64,000 bases of DNA from an uncultured Eubacteriales bacterium (GTDB lineage Bacteria > Bacillota > Clostridia > Oscillospirales > Oscillospiraceae), in NCBI GenBank assembly GCA_900543085.1, contig UQQF01000007.1, forward strand, positions 1-64,000, written 5' to 3'. Positions 57,695 to 64,000 of this stretch are shown piece by piece (position 1 is the first letter of the stretch; the number at the start of each line of letters is the position of its first letter). The position numbers and the translations under genes were made by a program. The notes below the pieces were generated by a model. It saw only the letters and a list, made by a program, of their open reading frames with translations. It was not told where the DNA came from and ran no database searches.

Positions 57695-57749
57695 CGGTTG
57701 CTGCCCGTTGCACCCCATGATACAATTCGTGTGTCTGGAGGGCTCGCCA

Positions 57750-58241
57750 ATGCACAAGCCGTATAAAGCATATAAAGAGCTGAAGCAAAAGCAGAAGCTG
57801 CGCATAGCCAATTTCATGTACCGGAAAACGCTGAGATTCTATCTTACTCATGGGCATATGCCCGACGCTGATGAAACTGAGGCACTTTGTGCCGTTATTT
57901 ACACCAAGGTGCTCGGCGCTGGTTACAGGGTGGCGAGGGACGACATACGGTCACTTTTTCTTAAGCGTTTGGAGAAGTATGAGGAAAGGATACAGCGGGA
58001 TATATCCTCCGGGGTCACGTTGGAGAGCCTTGCCAAGAAGCCCAAAACGCCAAAGGCCGGCAAGAAGCAAGGTAAGCGCAAAAAGAGGAAACTGCCAGAA
58101 CCGGAGCTGCCGTGGCGTGACGATTACTTCTATTTCATCGCCGGACACCTCCGTGGCGCTCCGTATGGCGTGGCGTGGGAGGAAATGGGCCTGCGGCCAT
58201 GGCAAGACCCGTTTGATGAAGAAGATACGGAAGATTTTTAA
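57750..58241 (+). CDS. Hypothetical basic protein
   Basis: I do not recognise this 163-residue protein. It has a basic helical N-terminus (HKPYKAYKELKQKQKLRIANFMYRK), a central helical region, a Lys/Pro-rich linker (KKPKTPKAGKKQGKRKKRK) and an acidic end (DEEDTEDF). ATG 57750 was chosen because GGAGGG lies 7 nt upstream. The charge pattern suggests nucleic-acid binding. It is followed by a terminator at 58255. Confidence 0.7.
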   Translation: MHKPYKAYKELKQKQKLRIANFMYRKTLRFYLTHGHMPDADETEALCAVIYTKVLGAGYRVARDDIRSLFLKRLEKYEERIQRDISSGVTLESLAKKPKTPKAGKKQGKRKKRKLPEPELPWRDDYFYFIAGHLRGAPYGVAWEEMGLRPWQDPFDEEDTEDF

Positions 58242-58254
58242 TAGATTTGTTGAG

Positions 58255-58283
58255 GAAGCGGCCTTCGAGCCGCTTCTTTTATT
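58255..58283 (+). terminator. Terminator before the giant gene
   Basis: GAAGCGGC (58255-58262) and GCCGCTTC (58269-58276) form an 8-bp stem with a 6-nt loop, followed by TTTTATTC. No obvious promoter was found between it and the next gene, so some read-through is expected. Confidence 0.8.
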
Positions 58284-58305
58284 CTAATTGAAGGGAGGAA
58301 AACCT

Positions 58306-61300
58306 ACGCCAGATAAATTAACCAGCATCACCGCGCTTGCCCATGACACGCTAAGCAGCGTCACGGATGGCTTTGAACCGTGGACAGCGTTTCTCAGCAC
58401 CATGTCCCGCAATTACAAGTACAGCTTCCCCGACCAACTGCTCATCCACGCCCAGCGCCCAGACGCTACGGCTTGCGCCGGGTACGATGTGTGGACACAG
58501 CGCATGGGTAGGTATGTGCGTCGCGGTGCCAAGGGCATCGCGCTCGTGGACAATAGCGGCGATTCACCAAAACTGCGCTACGTTTTCGACGTCTCGGACA
58601 CAGGAGCGCGTCGCAATTCGCGTCCGTTTGAGCCGTGGCAGGTGAACAGTGAAAACACTGCTGCCCTCGCCTCTGCACTCGAGCAGCGTTTCGGCGTTGA
58701 GCCGCGTGTGAGCCTCGCCGAACAGCTTGAAGTTGTGGCGGCGCAGCTCGCGGACGAATACTGGCTGGACAACAGCGGGGACATACTCGGCATCGTTGAC
58801 GAATCGTTCCTTGAGGGGTACGATGAGTTCACGATAGGCGTCAAATTCCGCAACGCCGCCGTCGTGAGCCTGACGCACTCACTGCTGGCGCGCTGCGGCT
58901 TTGAGCCGGAGAATTACCTGACGCCAGAAAACTTTGAGGATGTTTTCGAGTGGAACACGCCTGAGGCAGCGACAGCGCTTGGCACAGCGGTCAGCAGCAT
59001 CAACCAGACCGTGCTGCGCGAGATTGAACAAAGCATACGAAGCTATGAAAGGAGCCTACACAATGACAGAAATAACCTACAGAACAGTGAACGGAGTACA
59101 AATCCCCAACCTGAGCCTGCCAGAGGCAGAGCCAATAGGCCGGTACGGGAGGATGCGCCAACGCTATCTCAAGGAGCACCGGCCGGTGCTGTGGAACCGG
59201 CTCGTCCTGACGGGGACGCTCTACGAACACCTGCACGAGATAGAGACGGCGGCGCAGAGCCGGCTCGACCTGACGTTGCCGAAGCTCGCGGAGGCATCGG
59301 GCGCGACGGAAGCGCTGAAAGCCGCAGACCCAATGAAGTGGACGGGTCTCATGAACGCCTGCAAAGCCCAGGCCGAGGAGCTAGTTCTGAACGAGTTAAT
59401 CTACAACTGAATCTCTTTGACGAAGCGGAGGACGCGGATGCGCCCTCCGCTTTTTCATGTCCGCAGGAGGTCATTGACGCCGTGCTCCGCGCCGGTGAGA
59501 ACACGAGTTATCTGCGCGAGCGCGTAGTCGCGGAGTTTGAGAAGCAGCGTACATTAGATGAAATTGCCGCATTTCTGCCCACAGTTTACCACGACGGTGT
59601 TGGCGTAACCATTGACGGTGAGCGCTACGCCGCGTGGATGGGCACGGATGGTATACGCATAGCCAAAGGCAATGCGGCACGGTATGCGCGCGACGCTCAG
59701 ATAATCCCGTGGAGGGACGCAGCCGAGCGCATCTCCGAGCTGCTGGACGCAGGTCAGTACGCTGGCAGCTGGGAGTTGGAACGCGCTGCCGCGATGGAGC
59801 GCGAGCTGCTGGCACAGCAGATAGTTTACCTCTACCGCGACCTCGCTGACGGACAGGAAAACAGCCTTTTTCCGAGCCTCGACGGCATAAAAAGTGGACT
59901 GTTTCCCGATGTTACCGAGCACGTCACGGCGACACTTGCCGATCGAGAACAGTGTGAAACGCTGCTGAACGAGTACCGGGATTTCCTCACGGCGTACAAG
60001 GCAGACCGCAGCGTCCTGCGTTTCCACTACCATAAAACAGACGAGATACTAAACTCGCTCGAAAGCCAGCTCTTGCCGAGGGTACAGTTTCATGCTGACG
60101 CAGAGATTATCCCATCTCCCCATCAGTTCATAACCCAGGACGAGATTGATGCACTTCTGCGCGATGGCGGCAGCACCTCAGGCGGCAAGTGGCGTATTTT
60201 TCGCTATTTTACAGAAGCACATTCCGTCGAGGACAAGGCAGACTTCCTCAAGCGTGAATATGGCATCGGAGGCCGCTCCCACGCACTGTCTGATGCTCCC
60301 GGCAGCGATGAAAAGCACGGCGCCAAGGGCATGGAATTGAGCAAGGGTGGCTGCGAGAACGTAACACTCAGTTGGCGGCAGATAGCCAGGCTCATAGATA
60401 CGCTTATTGCATCAGACCGCTTTATGACAGCCCTCGAGCTTGCCATGTACGACACGCACACAGCCGCTTATGCGAGCTACAACCGCACCAAACCATACCA
60501 CGACGGCGACATTGTACTCGTCCAATATGGCGGTGCGTTCTACACCTACGGCGCAGACGCCGAAACCGCCGCCCATGCGCTCGGTCAGCGCACCCGTCAG
60601 GCCGGTGGCCTGGATTATGTCGAGATTATGGATGAGCAGATAGAGCCGGCGCTGGACTCCCTGCGCGCGTACAAGCCCGTGACGCTCAATTATGAGAACG
60701 GTACGGAGCTCACGGTTGACTTTCATCTTCCCGACGATCTGCGGGAACAATACGAGCAGATGCTCTATGAGGCGCTCATGGTGAACGACCACTACGTGGA
60801 CGCCGTGATAAACTCCGACGCGGAAAACGCTGCATTGACGGGCGAGCGCGTGCTCCGGGAATATGCCGCTGACTCAACCGACCGGGACTTCCAGCGTGCC
60901 TACTACGACAGCCCAAGCCTGCGCGACAAGTTAAACCGCGCAGCTCTGGACGCCGCGTACCATGACCTGAGCGAGCCACCGGAGGAGGATACGCCGGAGC
61001 TTGATGATACGCCGGTTAATATCCAGCCGCGCGACCCGATGGCTGCACCATACGGCGTCGGGGACTTCGTCTGGATTGAACGCCGCCAGTTTGAGATAAC
61101 AGGCATCCAGAACGGCTATGTCGAGCTGCTGCAAAGTGGTCTGGACATCCCCATATATCGTTCGGAGAGCAAGGAATACTTCGAGCAGTATCTCAAGCAG
61201 GATGTACGCAATAGGCAGATTACAGATTTTCTGACCGTTGACCTTGACAGTGAGCGAGGGCAGATTGTAGCTGGGCTGCTGACCGATGAGGACATGGCAC

Positions 61301-64000
61301 AGATAGCGCGATGGCTCCGCAACTGCGAGGGCAATACGCAGGTCAGTGAGCGACTTAGAGAGTTGCTAACCGGTCGTGACAGCGTAGAGCCTGACGGTCT
61401 GCACTACAGCATACCCGGCGATAACGGGAACATTGTTGTTGCCGGCTTCGTGCCGTGGGAGCAACTCGCGGGCGCGGTGCGTGGGATGTATAAAAGGGAT
61501 ATGGCGCAGGGCATTGAGAGCGAGGCTGCTGCGCAGGATATTGCTTACCTTGACCTCAAGGAGACGCCTGATGAGGATGAGCCAGAGTTTGATGACACCC
61601 CGGTCAACATTCAGCCGCGCGACCCGATGGCGTCGGCCTACGGCGTTGGGGACTTCGTCTGGTTGGATGGGCGCGAGTACCAGATAACCGACCTCCAGCG
61701 CGGCTACGTCGAACTGCTGCCGCCAGAGTTGCCCATCCCGGTTTACCGCACCGAGCGCCGCATGGACTTCGAGCGCGACCTCCGCGCCGACGAGCGCAAC
61801 AGGTACATCACGGATTACCTCACTACCGAGACAAACAACGACGCGCGTGAGCAGCATACGAAAAACGTCGCCTACTATGACGCCGAAAAAACACACCTGC
61901 CCTACGATGTTGTTTTCCAGACCATAGGCTCCGCGCCTGAGCCTGAACCTGAACCAGAACCGCCTGCGCCAGAACCCCCGACGCCGGAGAATGAGCCAGA
62001 CCCAGTGCCGAACGCTCCGCATAACTTCCGCATAACCGACGACCACCTCGGTGAGGGCGGGGCTAAGGCGCGGTTCCGCACCAACATGGACGCCATTACC
62101 ACGCTCAAGCGCATCGAGGCCGATGGACGTTCGGCAACTGCCGATGAGCAGGCGGTTTTGTCCCGTTACACCGGCTGGGGCGCTATACCTGACGCCTTTG
62201 ATGAGAGTAAGGGCGATTGGGCGAAGGAATATGCTGAGCTCAAAGCAGCCCTCACCTCTGACGAGTACGAGGCCGCGCGCGGCTCTACGCTTAACGCGCA
62301 CTACACCTCGCCTACGGTTATCCGAGCCATCTATGACGCACTCGGCAACATGGGCTTCAAGGGCGGGCGCATACTTGAACCGTCTATGGGTGTGGGTAAC
62401 TTCTTCGGACTTCTACCGGAGAGCATGGCGCACAGTGAACTTCACGGCGTGGAGCTGGACAGCATCACTGGGCGCATAGCCAAGCAGCTATACCCTGAGG
62501 CCGAGATCACCGTCGCAGGCTTCGAGACTACAAACCGGCCCGGCTTCTATGACCTCGCCGTGGGCAACGTTCCGTTCGGGAATTACCAGGTCTTTGACCC
62601 TGAGTACAACCACTTAGGCTTTTCCATCCACAACTACTTCGCCGCCAAGATGCTCGACCAGGTGCGTCCGGGCGGTATCGTCGCGTTCGTCACGAGCCGC
62701 TACACGATGGATTCTAGAGACGAAAGTGTGCGCCGCTATCTCTCTGCGCGTGGCGAGCTGCTGGGCGCGATCCGGCTCCCGAACAACGCTTTCCGCGCCA
62801 ATGCGGGAACCGACGTCGTGACGGACATTATCTTCCTCCAACGGAGTGAGTTGCCTTTGACCGAGCTTTCGGAGTGGGTGCACGTTGGTGAGAATGAGGA
62901 CGGCTTTACCGTCAACAGATACTTTCTTGACCACCCGGAAATGGTGCTCGGCACGCCTACCGCCGAGAGCACGCAGTACGCCGCGCAGGACTACACCGTT
63001 GCGCCCATCGGGGGCGCGGACTTGGCGGCACAGCTACACGAGGCCATCCAAAATATACACGGAGAGTACGTCGAACGGGAAATTGAAGAAGGCGCCGTTT
63101 CGGACATCATGCCCGCAGATCCTGATGTGCGCAACTATTCGTTTGCGCTTGTGGACGGCGACGTGTTCTACCGCGAGGGCGGCATCATGGTCAGACAAGA
63201 CGTGAGTGCCACTATGTCCGAGCGCATCAAGGGCATGATGGAACTGCGGGACTGCACGCGGCGGCTCATCGAGCTACAAACCATGGACGCGGGCGACGGT
63301 GTTATTGCCGCCGAACAGCAAAGGCTGAACGAGCTGTACGACTCTTTCAACGCCGAGCATGGCCTCATATGCAGCCGCGAGAACAAGCGCGCGTTTGACG
63401 CGGATTCGAGCTACTATCTCCTGTGTTCTCTGGAGATTCTTGACGACGATGGCAGGCTGGAGCGCAAGTCGGACATGTTCACCAAGCGAACCATCAAACC
63501 GCACTGTCCAGTAGAGCACACGGAGACTGCGGTTGAGGCGTTGGCTGTTTCCATGAACGAAAAAGCGCGTGTGGATTTGCCCTACATGGTACAGCTCTGC
63601 GGCAAAAGTGAGGATGCAGTAGTATCCGAGCTTAACGGTGTCATCTTTCGTATCCCCGGCACCGAGCATTACGTCACTGCTGACGAATATCTCTCCGGTA
63701 ACGTGCGTCAAAAGCTCCGCGAGGCCGAGACCGCTGCTGAGGGCAACGCAGCCTTTAATATAAATGTGGAGGCGCTACGCGCCGCACAGCCGCGTGACCT
63801 GACCGCCAGCGAGATTGATGTGCGTCTCGGCGCGACGTGGATAGAGCCGCAGTACATCAAGCAGTTCATAACCGAGACGTTCAAGCCAGCATTTTGGGCG
63901 TCGCAGGGTATTAAGGTTCACTATTCGCCTGTAACCGGAGAGTGGCGTGTCGAGGGCAAGAGCGCCGTGGGTACTAATGACGTAAACGCCTACAGCACCT
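58306..64000 (+). CDS. Giant ArdC-like/N6-methylase/helicase protein (3' end beyond window)
   Basis: One frame is open from 58288 to the window end (about 1,900 codons so far). The N-terminus is ArdC-like (SRNYKYSFPDQLLIHAQRPD…RRGAKGIALVD, residues about 34-85). A low-complexity Arg/Pro/Ala linker (about 250-365) is dual-coded with tnpV. Two repeats of a YGVGDFVW…YVELL module follow (nt 60997 and 61585), then a PEPEPEPEPPAP linker and an N6-adenine methylase with LEPSMGVGNF and GNVPFG. Relatives end with an SNF2 helicase. AGGGAGG (58291-58297) lies 8 nt before ACG at 58306; the only ordinary start, TTG 58288, is upstream of it, so I infer an ACG start. It likely protects or processes incoming element DNA. 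Confidence 0.85.
59063..59410 (+). CDS. tnpV: TnpV-family protein nested in the giant gene, other frame
   Basis: The 115-residue protein (ITYRTVNGVQIPNLSLPEAE…IGRYGRMRQRYLKEHRPVLWNRL…AQAEELVLNELIYN) matches TnpV, a small protein of Tn4451-type elements, at full length. Its ATG has GAAAGGAGCCTACACA upstream. It lies completely inside the giant gene, shifted by one base. I translated both frames through 59041-59460 and both stay open; the giant protein reads as a low-complexity Arg/Pro/Ala linker here, so TnpV is the constrained frame. Its role in excision is not established. Confidence 0.85.
   Translation: MTEITYRTVNGVQIPNLSLPEAEPIGRYGRMRQRYLKEHRPVLWNRLVLTGTLYEHLHEIETAAQSRLDLTLPKLAEASGATEALKAADPMKWTGLMNACKAQAEELVLNELIYN

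Noticed and set aside
58934-59062. Upstream extension of the tnpV frame
   Set aside because: The first 43 codons are shadow sequence of the giant gene; the ATG at 59063 with its Shine-Dalgarno gives the natural TnpV length.

Overview
The window looks like chromosomal DNA from a GC-rich, low-codon-bias-for-A/T member of the Firmicutes, most likely an uncultured gut-type Clostridia (Oscillospiraceae/Christensenellales-like). The evidence is the ylxM-ffh-rpsP-khpA order, YfmF/YfmH M16 proteins next to lgt, a CarD-like regulator, SLH-domain surface proteins, strong AGGAGG ribosome binding sites and sigma-A-type promoters. No rRNA, tRNA or CRISPR array was seen. The species assignment is inference.

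Region 1 (1-32.6 kb) is mostly core chromosome. It holds the signal-recognition-particle/S16 operon (minus), a 2,321-residue cyclic beta-1,2-glucan synthase, yfmF-yfmH-lgt, a HAD phosphatase, a divergent cytidylate-kinase-like/CarD pair, a PutP-type sodium symporter, a DUF3737/lipoprotein/flavodoxin-acetyltransferase operon, a head-to-head-inverted pair of nearly identical SLH surface proteins around a palindrome-rich spacer, a SUV3-like helicase, peptidase T, an alpha/beta hydrolase, and a SirTM sirtuin/zinc-macrodomain pair with a decayed flavin/ferredoxin gene upstream. It ends with an osmoprotectant/ergothioneine-type ABC transporter that has lost its permease part.

Region 2 (33.5-42.9 kb) has lower GC and starts where the ABC substrate-binding gene is cut. 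It is a single minus-strand operon under a GntR regulator: PLP enzyme (class V), RidA, amidohydrolase, serine carboxypeptidase S10, GPH-type symporter, a second S10 peptidase and a DMT exporter. Together these suggest uptake and intracellular breakdown of an unknown peptide-like or N-acyl/amidated amino-acid compound. I regard this as a candidate undescribed catabolic system.

Region 3 (42.9-44.3 kb) has no convincing gene. It contains four arrays, each of three GTACG-cored iterons (two with 9-bp and two with 8-bp period, in inverted pairs), plus several hairpins and terminators.

Region 4 (44.3-64 kb, right end open) is an integrative conjugative element of the Firmicutes CTn type: large serine recombinase, truncated Maff2, VirB6-like, SpoVG, XF1762-type, PrgI, VirB4, a BRO/KilAC antirepressor, NlpC/P60 hydrolase, DUF4315, DUF4366, XRE repressor, Phd/ParE toxin-antitoxin, topoisomerase III and a giant ArdC-like/N6-methylase/helicase protein that runs off the window. 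Two features stand out: several element genes appear to start at near-cognate codons (ATT, ATA, ACG) behind strong Shine-Dalgarno sequences, and a complete tnpV gene lies in another frame inside the giant gene. No relaxase or VirD4 is present in the window.
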